Source: Laburnicola sp. R22_1 (Eukaryota; Ascomycota; Dothideomycetes; Pleosporales; Didymosphaeriaceae). Taken from it: a stretch of DNA of 64,000 nucleotides. The notes under the pieces were generated by a model. That model was not told the DNA's origin. It made no database searches and worked only from the letters and a program-made list of their open reading frames with translations. The DNA is taken from the NCBI GenBank assembly GCA_014281115.1, contig JACONQ010000001.1, positions 4,774,001-4,838,000 on the forward strand. Direction: 5' to 3'. Shown piece by piece: positions 1 through 11,080 of this stretch. The translations under genes and the position numbers were made by a program. Within the stretch, counting starts at the first letter, position 1. Each line of letters begins with the position of its first letter.

Positions 1-420
1 CCTTCATCCAACATGCATGCCAATTCCGGAACACTCACCGTCAGCCCCTGTTCGAGAGGATTTTTGCACGATCTCGGCATGTTCCATCAGCGAAGTGTAG
101 TAGTGTCTTGCGATGCGCGGGTTGGGTGAAGCGGCTGAGTCGACGTCGTGGTCGTCAAGACCTGACTTTGCCGTGCTTGGGTCCAGAAGGTGAGATGCAA
201 GGCCAGGACGGCGCGAGTCATGCCCTACAGATTTCGCGGACGAGTTTGCCGACATACGAGCCTGTGGGCCAAAAGGGCTCCGCAAACGCTGCTGTGCTCG
301 CTCGCTTGAGTTCGGATGACCAGGAAGGGGGACGACGGGTGAGCGGAAGAAAGAGGTGTCATAGGAAGGTCGAGAACAAGGCAAAGAAATGTTTTTCGTA
401 GAGATGAAGAATGAATGCAT
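1..420 (-). CDS. 5' part of an unrecognised protein-coding gene, runs off the left edge
   Basis: An open frame on the minus strand starts at an ATG at 420 (an alternative in-frame ATG lies at 456). It reads about 127 codons to a good 5' splice site (GTGAGT) whose first base is at 38. Read through without splicing it stops at 4-6, so the coding sequence probably continues in an exon outside the window. The N-terminus is rich in Ser, Pro and Arg with few acidic residues, which could fit a mitochondrial targeting peptide. A later stretch (PRIARHYYTSLMEHAEIVQ) looks helical. I do not recognise the family. The gene lies downstream of SMC2 on the same strand, with about 275 bases between its ATG and the SMC2 stop. 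Confidence 0.4.
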
Positions 421-696
421 TGTTGTTGTAGGACGACAAGAATGATGCTGCGCCAAAGTTTGGGGAAGCTGCGATCACCGAATGAAATAGGAAAGAGGCA
501 CCGAGGGCAAACGCCACTCACGCCGCATGTAGACAAATAGAGTCGACTTTCCTAACCAACCCAACCAAGCCCGGTATGCAAGGGAATATCGACAACACCG
601 CATTATGCAATCCACGTACCCAAACCTCATCCCGTAAACCCAACCCATATATACCCCACAAAACACCCATCCTTCGTAACACATTATACAACTTTA

Positions 697-3600
697 CTAT
701 CTATGTTGAGCGGGAGTTGTCGCTTGAACAACACTGGTGCCATCAACAAACTTCGTACGGAACAAACGATTTGCGTGTTCAAACATGCCGTCTTTAAGAC
801 TAACGATGATGAATTGCGAGCCTTTGAAGCGCGTCTTGATCAGGCGACCGATGTTTTGGGTATGCGAAAGATCAAGTGCCGAGTCGACTTCGTCCAGGAT
901 GTACATAGGCGCCGGCTTGTACTGTAGCAATGCCATGATAAGTGCAAGTGCCACCAAAGAGCTACGTATTGTTAGTTGTGGCATCAAAAAAAGTGGAGCT
1001 CGACATACCGTTGGCCACCGCTCAACTCGGTTAAAGACTGTTTCCAGACCTTGCCCAACATTACCTTGACTTCCAGTCCATCCGAGATGGTCTTGCCCTC
1101 CGGCGGATCCAGCTTCGCAAAGCTCCCGGGTAGAAGCTCATTGAATATGTTGCCGAAAAAGCCGTTGACCTTGGACCATGTTTCGTGCAACTTTTCCTGC
1201 TTGTACTCGTCGAGCTTGATGATTGTCTCCTCGATCTTCTTCTTGTCCTTGATGACGATTGACATGTTTTTCTGCAAGCTGGCCTCCTTCTTTTCAACAC
1301 TGTCGATCATCGCCATGACCTTGGGATTGATCTTGTTCTTCATGCCACGCAAACGTTCGTCCATGGTTTTGCGCCGGACTTTGCAGTCGGACATGTTCTG
1401 ACCTATGAAGTCGTAGGGAGTACCCGAGCGCCCGAAAAGCTCGCTTTCGTCAGCGATCCATTCATGCTCCTTTTCAAGCGCCTGAAGATTGCCTGATGCA
1501 GCGTCTCGTTCCTTGTGGAAGCGTTCAATCTCGTGACCGAGCTTTTGCTGTTCAAGACCGGCTTCTGTGATCGACGTGGTTTTGGTTCTAATTGCGTCAT
1601 CTAAAGCGCGCAGCTCCTCGTCGAAACTTGTAAGTTTCTTCTGCTCGTCGGCAAGATTTGCTTGGGCCATGTCATGGGCATTCTTGAACAACATTAGTTA
1701 CAGCTGATATATCGGCGGCAATCACTAACCTTGACTTGAGCCTGCTCAGCGACAAGAGCGTCAATCTCTTCTTGTGAATTCTGCAGCGTAGTCTGGGCGT
1801 CTTCTAACTGCTCTTGTGCCGCTGCAAGATCGGTCGCGCATTGCTCAGACTCAACTTTGGCCTCCCGTGTCTCGATTTGAAGCGGTTTGATAGAAGCGCT
1901 GTTCTTCGCCAAAGCCTTCTTGAGCTTTTCAAGAGAAGACTGTAGTTCCGCGAGCTTGCTGCCCCTGTTGTTGTTGAACTCCTTCATATCCTTTTCAATC
2001 CGCTTGATCTCCTTTGAAGCTTCGTCTTGTCTAAGCTTGGCGTCCTTGATGTTCTCCTTGAGCTGGATAATGGACTGCTTCATCTCTTCCACTGCTTGGA
2101 TGATTGAAGACGAAGAGTTTCCGCTGATCTGCTCTTCCGTGAGTTTGATTGCGTGTGTCTTCAGATCGAGTTCCTGTTTTGTTTTCTTAGCTCCGTCGAG
2201 CTTCTTCTTCTCTCTCGCCATCGTAGCCTGGAGTGTAGCGAGCTGCTTCTCCTGTGATTCCAGCTCTTTGGTGATCTCGTTCAGTTGCTGCAATGTGACC
2301 AGAACGCCGCTCGACTGGGGTGCGCTTCCTCCGGATAGTGTCCCCTGAGGGTCATATACATCGCCCTCTAAAGTAACGCTCCTCATGCGCGGGCCACTAT
2401 CTTTGAAAGTGACCAGTTTCGCAGTTGCGGCATCGTCGCAGACGAAGGTTGAGCCGAACACGTATTCCATGGCAACAGCAACCTCCTCATCGTAGCCGAT
2501 GAGGGACAGAGCTATGTCGACTTTGCCCGGTGCCTCGCGTTGAGCAGCGCCAATCTTTTCCGCAGACGCTCGGAAAGCCTTTATCTTGTTCATGGGGATC
2601 ACGGTATATCGTTTCCGGAGTCTTCCATTCTGAATCAATTGCTTACTTGTGTCTGCTGTGTCGACGACGACGTTGTAGAGACGACCACCAGCACAAATCT
2701 CAAGAGCGGTTCCTGCGCGAGTATGTTCCTTTCCGAGTGTGAACAGCTGCGCGACAAGGCCCTTGACGCGTGATCGATCAAAGTTGGGCGACGGATCGGA
2801 GTAGCTGAAGTCAATGTTGGCAACTTTCCTCTTCAAGCCATCGGCCTGTTGCCGCAATTCACGTATTCGTGCCTGCAGGTGTGACTCTTGTTGATACAGC
2901 TCGGACTCCTTGCCAGGCGCAAAGCCCATCTTGGCGAGCTCGGCCTCGAGATTCTTGGCCTGGCTTCTCTGAGCTTCCAACTCCTTGAGAAGGCCCGAGT
3001 TCTGTTCCTTTGCTTTCTTGGCTTTCGGTTCGTCTTCTTTGATCTGCTTTTCCAAGTGAGCAATCTTGAGCTTGCCCTGCTCCTGTTCAGTCGCAGCTGC
3101 GCTTTGCTTGTTCCTGGCATCCTGGAGCCTGCCTTGGTAGCCACTTTCCTGGCCCTCTTTTGAAGCCACCCCTGTCTGTAGTGTTTGCAGCAACTCTTCC
3201 TGCTGGTTGACCTCCTCCGTCTGCTTCGCGAGCTCATCGCGGGCGGCTGTGTACTTCTCCTCCAGCTTCGTATGAGCCTTGGTCTTCTCCTGTAGCTGTT
3301 TTTCCAGATCCTTGACATTCTCCTCGATGCCCGTCTTCCGATCGGCGTCTTCGTTTATGCCCGTCTTTTTCAGATCAAGAATGGTTGTCAGCCGGACGAG
3401 CTCGTGAGAATGCTCCTTGACCTCTTCTTCCAATGCCTGAAACGCGCCGCCCTTGCGGAGTTCTTTTTCGCGCGTCGCCTTGACCTTCTTGATGTCCTCC
3501 TGCAGATACTCGATCTCACCCTTCATGCGCACAGCCGACTGTTCCAGGTCTTTTGCGCGCTGCTTCTTCGCTTCCAAATCGTCTGCGGACTGGCGCAGCT

Positions 3601-4483
3601 TCTCCTTGTAGCGTATGTAGTCGTGCGCGACGACGAGGCGTGTCAGTCGCTCGAGGTCGCTCTGGGTCTGCTGAAAGTCTAGGAAGGCGCGCTTTTCTTG
3701 CCGCAGCTTCTCCAGCTTGGGATCAATCTCGTCGTGCAGGAGCCCCGTAATTTCCTGGACCTTCAACTCCTTCTTCGCCAGCGTCTTGATGGCCTTGTCT
3801 CGGCGGTCCTCGTACATGCGTGTCCCCGCAGCCTCCTCCAGCAGCGCCAAGATCTCGGCGGCCTTCATGTTGAGCACATGTGTTATGCGTCCCTGTTGGA
3901 TCAGGAAATTGGGGTTGTTGATGTTGAGCTGCACCGATTGGAAGAGGTTGTGGACCGTCGTCTGCAGCGCGCGGCGGCCGTCGATGAGGTATTTGGTCGC
4001 GCCGCCCAGCACGATCTGGCGCGTCACCGAAAGCGAGGCGCATTGTTCGAAGCCAAAGGGGCTGTTCTTGGTGTCGCGGTTGTCGAACACGATGGTAACG
4101 CTCGCCTTTGTGACTCCGGCCTGGCCGCGCTTGTAGATGAGTTCCTAGATGCTGCCGTCAGCGCACGCTGCGTCTGCCACTGCCATGCGCACCACGCACC
4201 TGCAGGTTGGCCACCCGGACGGTGCTCAGGTTTGTCAGGCCGAGCACGAACGAGATGGCATCGAGGATGTTGGATTTTCCGGAGCCGTTCAGGCCGGTGA
4301 TGGCGTTGAAACTGTCGTCCCTGCCTGCTGTGAGCGCGTGTTGGCTTTGCGGTTGCGCGTCAACAAACCAGCCCGAAATAACGGTGCGGACGGCGTACGA
4401 TTTGTAGCCCTGGCAAGGTTAGAAGCAGTCGCATACACGCTGGATTCTTCACCTACGTCTATGATCAGCTCTGTGATCCTCAT
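697..4483 (-). CDS. SMC2: SMC2, ATPase subunit of condensin
   Basis: Structural maintenance of chromosomes protein 2, which pairs with SMC4 in condensin to compact mitotic chromosomes in the nucleus. The model has six exons: 4483-4457, 4409-4369, 4320-4200, 4144-1730, 1682-1009 and 961-697. All introns are GT-AG and the total of 3543 nt gives 1180 residues, the usual fungal size. Visible parts: MRITELIID start, Walker [10 protein letters not shown] (about 32-40), a long coiled coil, a hinge around 520-670 (including [19 protein letters not shown]), a second coiled coil, the ABC signature LSGGQR (about 1088-1093, split by the last intron) and Walker [13 protein letters not shown] just after it. 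No frameshift or premature stop was found, so this housekeeping gene is intact although an AT-rich patch starts about 1 kb beyond its ATG. Confidence 0.96.
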
Positions 4484-5249
4484 GGTGGCGGCATGTGCTG
4501 TGGTGCGCCCGTTCTTGGTGGGCTGTTTTGTTTGTTGTTCAGTGTTGTTATGGGTGAGATGACTAAGTACGCGCCGAGACTTTGCCGAACAGTACACAAT
4601 TCACCTGACACCTCTCCGGCCATGTATGGCAGGTGAGCATCGCTCGTCAATTCATCTGCCCTTTTATTCCGACTGTGATACACATGCTATCCAGGTGGAG
4701 CGCCGCTAATTAGCGTGGGCGTGGGATGGCATCACATCGTGGAGACACCATCTAAACCCCTCCCGCCGACGCCACGCTACCGCTGTTCCCACCGCATCTG
4801 CACGATTGTCACCGGATGGTCCATGCCATTATTCGTAACTTCTTCCTCAATCTCTAGAACTTGGACATATAGCCTTGGCCCAACCGTAATGTTTATTGAG
4901 CTTTATCTAGCACCCCAAAAGATATAATACCATGGCAGAGTGGGAGAGATCCTATCCTCCCTCGATCCAGCGCCAAACCCTGCATAAGCACCACAAGCTT
5001 TCAGCCGATGCCTGCATCCGAATGCTTGTCACGCCTTGAGCGGCGTGGACTAAACTGCTACCAAAAAGGCAGCGGCATTCATCCGGCCCCAATCAACCCT
5101 ATCGCTGCTACATTTGCACTTTGCGCCATCACCGGGGCCTATGTCGCATTCTAAACGCGGCTTCTTCAAAATGATAATGCCTCTTTACTTCCACAAGACA
5201 CGAGTTAGTGACCGTCTCTCTCACCACAAGCCGTGCTCAATCTCGCGAT
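4484..5249. other. intergenic region upstream of SMC2
   Basis: Ordinary base composition, with no reading frame I can support. It must hold the SMC2 promoter (transcribed leftward). A second promoter for the truncated gene start that follows is possible. Confidence 0.5.
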
Positions 5250-5513
5250 ATGGCGCCATTTCTCAATCATTTGAAGCGGCGTATCGCAGGACAATCGTGA
5301 ATCCCACGATTCGAATATAACTGTTAGCGAAGCTGGCAACCCCTCAGACAAAGTGGACAACGAAAGTACGAACCAGCCATGGGCGACGCCGAAAAGCCAC
5401 CCCACGAGGTCACGACTTCCAGACAGCCACCAACCATCGACGGCGAAGACGAGGCCGACTTGCCAGAGGACGTACGGGCATTCGCCTGAGGCTGTGGCTA
5501 TACCCACCAACCT
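5250..5513 (+). pseudogene. truncated gene start cut off at the AT-rich patch
   Basis: Two adjoining readable stretches look like the N-terminus of a larger protein. From the ATG at 5250 a short basic frame (MAPFLNHLKRRIAGQS) runs into a stop. A second ATG at 5379 opens 36 codons (starting MGDAEKPPHEVTTS, acidic, ending at 5489) with an acidic low-complexity composition typical of cytosolic N-tails of fungal membrane transporters. Coding-like composition ends at about 5512, exactly where the AT-rich repeat sequence starts, so the rest of the gene is missing or displaced. The family is not identified; the transporter idea rests only on the style of the tail. Confidence 0.35.
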
Positions 5514-5520
5514 ACAACTG

Positions 5521-6120
5521 CGTTAACTATAGGTTACTATTATAAGTAATTTTTTATAACTCTATCTTTTTAATATTTACTTATTTTAAGCTATTTTTAT
5601 TTTATATACTACTAAAAAGAAGCTTTTTTATAGTTTTCTTTTACACTCTTTTTATTTACTAAGTAAAAAACTCTACTTTTATTATTATATTATTTAAGAT
5701 AAAAGCCTTTATTATTCTACTTCTAAGTAGTTAATTTAATATTATATATACTACTAACCTTTTATATTTATACTTTAAAAACTTTTTATATTTATAATAG
5801 TAGAAGTAATTATTATTATTATAATCTTTTATAAAAAACCTCTTAGTTATAAAAAAATATAACTATAAATATTATCTTTTCTATAATAACCCTAAACCCG
5901 TTTTTATTAACACTACCTTAAAACGCTTTTCTATATTAATAATAGCAAAAGAGATAACTACTATTATTATATTATTTTTATTAGAAACCCCTTAGTCACA
6001 AAAAAAAACAAACCATAGACTTTTAAATTACTAAGTAGAGGACTCTACTTTTTTATTATATTATTTAAAATAAAAGCCTTTATTATTCTACCCCTAGGTA
6101 AATTTAACAACACATATAAA
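5521..6120. repeat. small AT-rich RIP-degraded patch with short repeats
   Basis: An abrupt change to very AT-rich sequence. It holds two copies of the 105-bp element described at 12931 (about 5642-5747 and 6021-6117). Between them is a copy of the 102-bp element described at 50579 (about 5890-6010, recognisable by TTAAAACGCTTTTCTATATT and a terminal A-run). There is no coding capacity. Confidence 0.7.
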
Positions 6121-6443
6121 TATTAAAGAATCAGCCAAGCAATGGCGGTGGTAGTAGGGAAATCAACTCCGGCCTCCGGCCTCCCGCCCCTCTGCCTCGG
6201 TGTGAAGTGCATATCTGCGTGAAGGATGATTAGTGACTGCTGTTTAATGTACAGGAGAGTTGGTACGCGTTTATCTGGGTCCTGCCTACGCGTTGTATGA
6301 GTCATAACGCATGTATTGTCGCGTGATCATGTGCCATCTAGGGACCGTTCCGTGTCCAGACTGGTAAGACCAGTAAGGCCGGTCTAAACTATAGTCTCTC
6401 GAGAAATCCTCAGACCAGACCAAGACTAAGTCAGACTAGACCA
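6121..6443. other. GC-balanced flank left of the hAT element
   Basis: No gene seen. The last 100 bases are rich in CAGAC/GTCTG words, with several short inverted repeats around 6356-6385. This could be the worn end of an earlier related transposon. Confidence 0.3.
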
Positions 6444-6451
6444 TTCCAATC

Positions 6452-9400
6452 CAGACTTGGCAACAATCAGTCTGAAAAAGTCAGACTAATTGTTTGATTG
6501 CTTTGTAAGCAATCAGTCAAACAGTCTAAAGGGCTCTAATTATCCAATTAAACAGTCTGAAAGTTGCCAGACTGATTGATTGATTGGCTAAATATAGCCT
6601 TTTTTCTTGTGGATTTAGTGGATAAATTGATGTCAATATATGGCCCAAAGTCGCGATACTTTTTTGGTGTTAAGGTTTTAGAGAGCGAAAAATCTAACGC
6701 CTTACCTAAATAGGCAGCTCTACCCAAACTTTCAACAACACAGCTTCCGCCATTAACACCTAGCTACTTCTACCTATACTCTCCACTCTACGCGCCCTCC
6801 CACATCTACGCTGCTCTATAGTATAAATAGAAACGCAAAAAGAGTCTTTAGCGAGCGTGTTACACGCGCAAACCGCAAAAATACGGCCCTAATATCGCCC
6901 TCCCTTGCTCCCGAACTCGATAACGAGCCCGATGAAGTCCAACTAATAGATGACGATAATCGCGACGAGCAATTCAACGGCATTAAGTGGAGACGTGTCC
7001 CACACCTACAGCGATAAGAAGAGGACAGCAAGAGAGGCTTTACAAGCTGGATATACGAATATGGGTGGCCTCTGTAGCATAGCAGAAAGCAAAAGAGGTG
7101 GTGGCTCTGCAAATATTGTCATATCCACAAAATGCTGCGTGGCGAATATAACGTACACACATTAACTTCCTCTGCTAGTATACACCTCTCTGCTAACACT
7201 TTAGGCCACAGATTTAATAAGGATAGGCTAATAAGCTTTAACCTGCCACCAAGTATAAGCTCGATCGTCTATTAGTTACAATGGAATAGTGTTAAAGTAT
7301 TATAGAAGGTGGCAAATAAGATAGCATTAAGCTTCTTATAGAAGCGATTCTGGGACGCGCTTATTAACTGGATAGTCGCTGATAACTAGTTGCTCTGAGT
7401 CGTAGAAACTGCTGCCTTCCGCTAGCTAATTAAAGCTGCTAATCCTATTATAGAGCAGTTAGTTTGGCGGAGTTACAATTCTCTTAGCTGCCATATCCTA
7501 AGCGAATACCACGCGATGATCCTAGCTGTTACGCAACACCTAAAGAAGGCCTAATCCCTTATCTATATATCCTTTAACAATTGGACTATATATGGCGGCA
7601 AGCGCGCTCTCACTGGGATATGTGTACATTATCTGGACAAGCAGGGCGACATTTAGGACTATGTGCTTGGGCTACCGCAGCTCTATAGCCGCCACTCTGG
7701 TGAGAACATTGCCCACATTGTGAGTAAGACTCTCTAGATCTTTAATATCAATAAATTGCGACTTGGCTACTTTGTGCTTAATAACGCGACGAATAACGAC
7801 GCAGCTGTTAACACGCTAGCTACATAGTGTAACTTCTAGGCGCCCCATCAACGACTCCGCTGTACATGTTATATCCTTAACCTAAGCGCTTAATTAGTGA
7901 TATAGGGCAAAGATAAGGAAGCCTTTAAGAACGAGGACTCGAATTTACAGGTAAAACTAAGCGTCTAGCCTTCTTACTTTTCTGCCGCCTGCTAACTACT
8001 TGCTAGGAAGAAGAAGCGTTTCTTAATGAGTGGCGAAAGTACGGTCTGATTGGTGTACTATTCGATATTATCGCGTCTATCTGTACCTCGCAAACCCAAG
8101 AGTTATTTAAGAAGCTACAAGTTTAGGAGGCCAAGCAGCTAGGCAAGTTATTATTAGAGACTTATGAGCTTATACGCCCTATTAAGACTTAGTGGAACTT
8201 CTATTACAGGGCCATGGAGCGAGCTGCCCAGCTTCACGGTCCTATTGACGACTACACCCATATAAAGATTAACAAGGCTAGAGTAGAGGCGGCCTCGCAG
8301 CGTCGCAATACACAATTGCAGCGCGCTAAGCCTAGGTTATTTATATAAGAAGGAGGATTGACGGCTAAGGACTAGGCGACGATTAGCGAATACATTAAGC
8401 TGCTAAGTCTATTTAAAGAAGCTACAAAGCTACTAGAGGGCAGAGGCCACGTCGGCCGCCATGGAGCTATCTAGGAAGTAGTTATTACTTTCGAGTGGCT
8501 TCTTGACGAGCTTGAAGAGCAGAAATCACAACTTGAAAAGGTGGACTTTAGCGATCCTAATGCCCCAGAGGATCACCTGGCAGTTAATATTAATCTAGCC
8601 CATGCGAAGTTGGCCGAGTACTACTAGAAGTTTGACGACTCGCTAATATACTACACCACAACAATCCTCTATCCACATTATAAGCTCTATCTAGAAGCTT
8701 TATAGAGTGTACTAGATGACTACAACAAGGAGAAAAATAGCCCTTATTATAAGAGAGACTAGTTGCCAAATAACCACAAGGGCTTTATAAAGCTATACAG
8801 ATCTTATTAGGAGAAGCTGGCAGCTGAGTTGGGCAGGAGCTCTCCTAGCGATCCACGCCCAGCTAAAAAGCCACGTATATTAGCATCTGCTAGCCGCTTA
8901 GCCTTTCTTGAAAACTCTATGAAGGCAGCTCTCTGTTAAGTAGAGGAGGCCCTTAAGGATGAATACGAAGTCTGGAAGCGCCAAACACCACTTACAGAGG
9001 ACAATCCGCTTTCGCTCAATCCTATTAAGTACTGGCTTCTTTAGGAGAAGTAGTTTCCTACGCTGTCTAGGCTTGCGCTCGATATTTACTTAATACTAGC
9101 CTCCTCTGCTAACTGTAAGAGGATGTTTAGTGAGCTTAGAGACCTCTTAGGCCCTCGACGCCTGCGTATGAAGCTTGATCTCATCTCTGCCCTATAGTTG
9201 GTTAAGTCCTGGAGGAGAGCAGGCATTAAACGTTTAGCAACTACCAACGCTTCTACTCCTTTAGAGACCTCTCTTGACGACTTAAACAAAATCGAAGCTC
9301 AACTAGAGCAGTTTGAGTATAGGTAACGCAAACAAGCAATCAATCAGTCAATCAATCAGTCCAAAAGCCACGTACTCTGTCAAACAGTCAAACAGTCTCA

Positions 9401-9509
9401 ATTCACGCCGAAAAGCTTGGCAGTCAAACAAACAGTCCAGCGGCCTCGAAAACGCAGTCAAATAGTCCCTACGCTCTCTGGACTGACTGTTTGATTGTTG
9501 CCAAGTCTG
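6452..9509 (+). mobile_element. hAT-family DNA transposon, complete ends
   Basis: A 3058-bp element bounded by inverted termini (CAGACTTGGCAACAATCA at the left, its reverse complement at 9492-9509) and flanked by a perfect 8-bp duplication TTCCAATC (6444-6451 and 9510-9517). An 8-bp duplication is the hAT hallmark. Both subterminal regions (6460-6600 and 9330-9500) are crowded with AGTC/GACT words such as CAATCAGTC and AAACAGTC, the usual layout of hAT transposase binding sites. The interior carries a broken transposase on the plus strand. Confidence 0.93.
6820..9326 (+). pseudogene. hAT transposase, inactivated by in-frame stops
   Basis: Read on the plus strand with TAG/TAA at former Gln or Trp positions. 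Near 7035-7130 there is a BED-type zinc-finger block (SWIYEYGWPL, then WWLCKYCHIHKM with the CxxC pair). At 9085-9215 the C-terminal dimerisation domain is clear (ASSANCKRMFSELRDLLGP, then LVKSWRR). The frame ends at 9324-9326. Several TAG/TAA codons break it, consistent with RIP, so the element cannot move unaided. The exact start is uncertain. Confidence 0.8.
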
Positions 9510-9517
9510 TTCCAATC

Positions 9518-9951
9518 ACTGGGTTTCGGGCGGTATTCGATTCGTAGTACGAGCACTATATGTATGCGGCTCCGAGTTCGGGACTACTGGCTACATATGG
9601 GCGCTCCGAGAGCAATGGGTAGTGCCAGGCAAATCCTTCGCCGAGACCTGGATGCTATTATGGTTCATGATGCACATATACTATCTAATATGGGACACTG
9701 CAACCGCATTTGTGCCTGTGGCGGTCATGCCTTTCATTATCGTCACTTTCCACTTCCTTTGCATCACGAGCGCCAACAGCCTTTTCGAAATGACCCCGGG
9801 CTTTTACCGGTGGTGTCAAAGTTTGCCGGCATTCGAAATGCTACAGATGCTATGGGATGTTTGGTTGGGTAGCTGCGCGAAGGTATATCAAGCTATAACC
9901 ACTCGTTTTGTCTGGCGGCTCCTCTGGATGGTCTGGCTACATTCGGCTTGA
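9518..9951 (+). pseudogene. C-terminal relic of a DUF3533/SNG1-like membrane protein
   Basis: An open frame without a credible start reads into a stop at 9949-9951. It contains the conserved end of the DUF3533 (nitrosoguanidine resistance SNG1-like) membrane family: ALREQWVVPGKSFAETW, then DTATAFVPVAVMPF, then SPGFYRW-like TPGFYRWCQSLPAFEMLQ. The hydrophobic spacing suggests three or four membrane segments. The N-terminal two thirds are absent: the readable part starts just right of the hAT target duplication, and no matching 5' part was found left of the transposon. Family assignment is from remembered motif patterns, so moderate confidence. Confidence 0.5.
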
Positions 9952-10315
9952 TAAGAAAACGCCGCTTAGGGGTGAAAGGGATTACACTGTCAGCACATTG
10001 AATAGCAGAATTCAGATATCATAGCGGGAAAGGAGAGCGTAAGCTAGCTAGCCTAAGGCAATGGAAAACCACCTGAGATAGATGATGCGAGGTATGTGGG
10101 GAAAGGACACTGAAATATTTCTCCTATATGAATGAAGTAACTACTCAGGATCTATATTCCTGTCTCTCTCCTTCCAAGAGGGTTGCGTCTCCTCCAGATC
10201 GACAGCTGACCTACGCTAGCAGATCCTTGACCAAGATGATGCTGTCTCTTTCTCTCTGTCTGGAAGGACGCAAGATGAGAGCCATGTTCGCTTATTCTAC
10301 ATTGGTGCTGTTGAC
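9952..10315. other. intergenic, 3' side of the precursor gene
   Basis: No gene seen. It probably contains the 3' UTR and terminator of the minus-strand precursor gene, plus the worn end of the DUF3533 relic. Confidence 0.4.
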
Positions 10316-11080
10316 TTATGCATCGTTGTTGTTGACTTCTCCATCGATGATGTTGTTGATTTCGTCGACGATGTTGTTGAATTGACGGGCCTCGATATCA
10401 GAGTTGAACCCGCGAGCCTCGACATCAGTGTTGAAACCGCGCTTATCCGTGTTAAAACCACGGGCCTCCACGTCCGAATTGAAGCCGCGCTTCTCCGTGC
10501 TGAATCCTCGTTTCTCTGTCTTGAATCCTCGTTTCTCTGTCTTGAATCCTCGTTTCTCTGTCTTGAATCCTCGTTTCTCTGTCTTGAAGCCACGGGCCTC
10601 TACGTCAGTGTTGAAGCCGCGTTTTTCGGTGTTGAAGCCACGGGCTTCAACGTCGGCATTGAACCCTCGCGCCTCCGTGTTGAAGCCGCGCTTTTCGGTA
10701 TTAAAACCCCGCTTGTCGGTTTGGAATCCACGGGCATCGAGATCTGTGTTAAAGCCGCGCTTTTCAGTATTGAAACCCCGCTTGTCGGTTTGGAATCCAC
10801 GGGCATCGAGATCTGTGGCGAATTCACGCTTGTCGGTATTGAAACCCCGCTTGTCGGTATTGAAACCCCGCTTGTCGGTATTGAAACCCCGCTTGTCGGT
10901 ATTGAAACCCCGCTTGTCCGTTTTGAATCCACGGGCATCGAGACCCGTGGCGAATTCACGCTTGTCAGTATTGAATGCACGAGCCTCAACATCACCCACG
11001 AATCCGGGCTGAGGAACTGCAACTGCACTGCCAAACGTGGCAAGAGTAGACGAGACGATGAGGACCTGGGTGAACTTCAT
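10316..11080 (-). CDS. secreted Kex2-processed repeat protein, candidate RiPP precursor
   Basis: A 254-residue protein from the ATG at 11080. An in-frame ATG 13 codons upstream (11119) exists, but the first gives a textbook signal peptide (MKFTQVLIVSSTLATFGSAVA). After a short leader come 26 consecutive units of 7 or 9 residues, then an Asn-rich 22-residue tail (QFNNIVDE...). Every unit has Phe at position 2, usually after Gly, and ends in KR (17 units) or AR (9 units). Typical units are GFNTDKR, GFKTEKR, GFQTDKR and GFNTDVEAR. KR is the Kex2 protease signal, so the secretory route would release many short acidic Phe-containing peptides. This is the layout of ustiloxin/dikaritin-type RiPP precursors. 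The divergent neighbour is UstYa-like, which supports that role. The units contain no Tyr and no Cys. An alternative is a structural or repellent-type surface peptide. No introns or RIP stops are seen. Confidence 0.85.
   Translation of the reverse strand: MKFTQVLIVSSTLATFGSAVAVPQPGFVGDVEARAFNTDKREFATGLDARGFKTDKRGFNTDKRGFNTDKRGFNTDKRGFNTDKREFATDLDARGFQTDKRGFNTEKRGFNTDLDARGFQTDKRGFNTEKRGFNTEARGFNADVEARGFNTEKRGFNTDVEARGFKTEKRGFKTEKRGFKTEKRGFKTEKRGFSTEKRGFNSDVEARGFNTDKRGFNTDVEARGFNSDIEARQFNNIVDEINNIIDGEVNNNDA
10385..10978 (-). repeat. 26 tandem 21- or 27-bp coding repeats
   Basis: Eighteen 21-bp and eight 27-bp units coding the Phe-containing peptides. Two runs are identical or near-identical at the nucleotide level: four units encoding GFKTEKR (about 10500-10585) and four encoding GFNTDKR (about 10832-10918). 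That indicates recent unit duplication or gene conversion. Confidence 0.93.

Noticed and set aside
1887..4300. Several long plus-strand frames opposite SMC2
   Set aside because: Shadows of the SMC2 coding exon; their Leu/Ser/Phe-rich composition is the antisense of coiled-coil codons.
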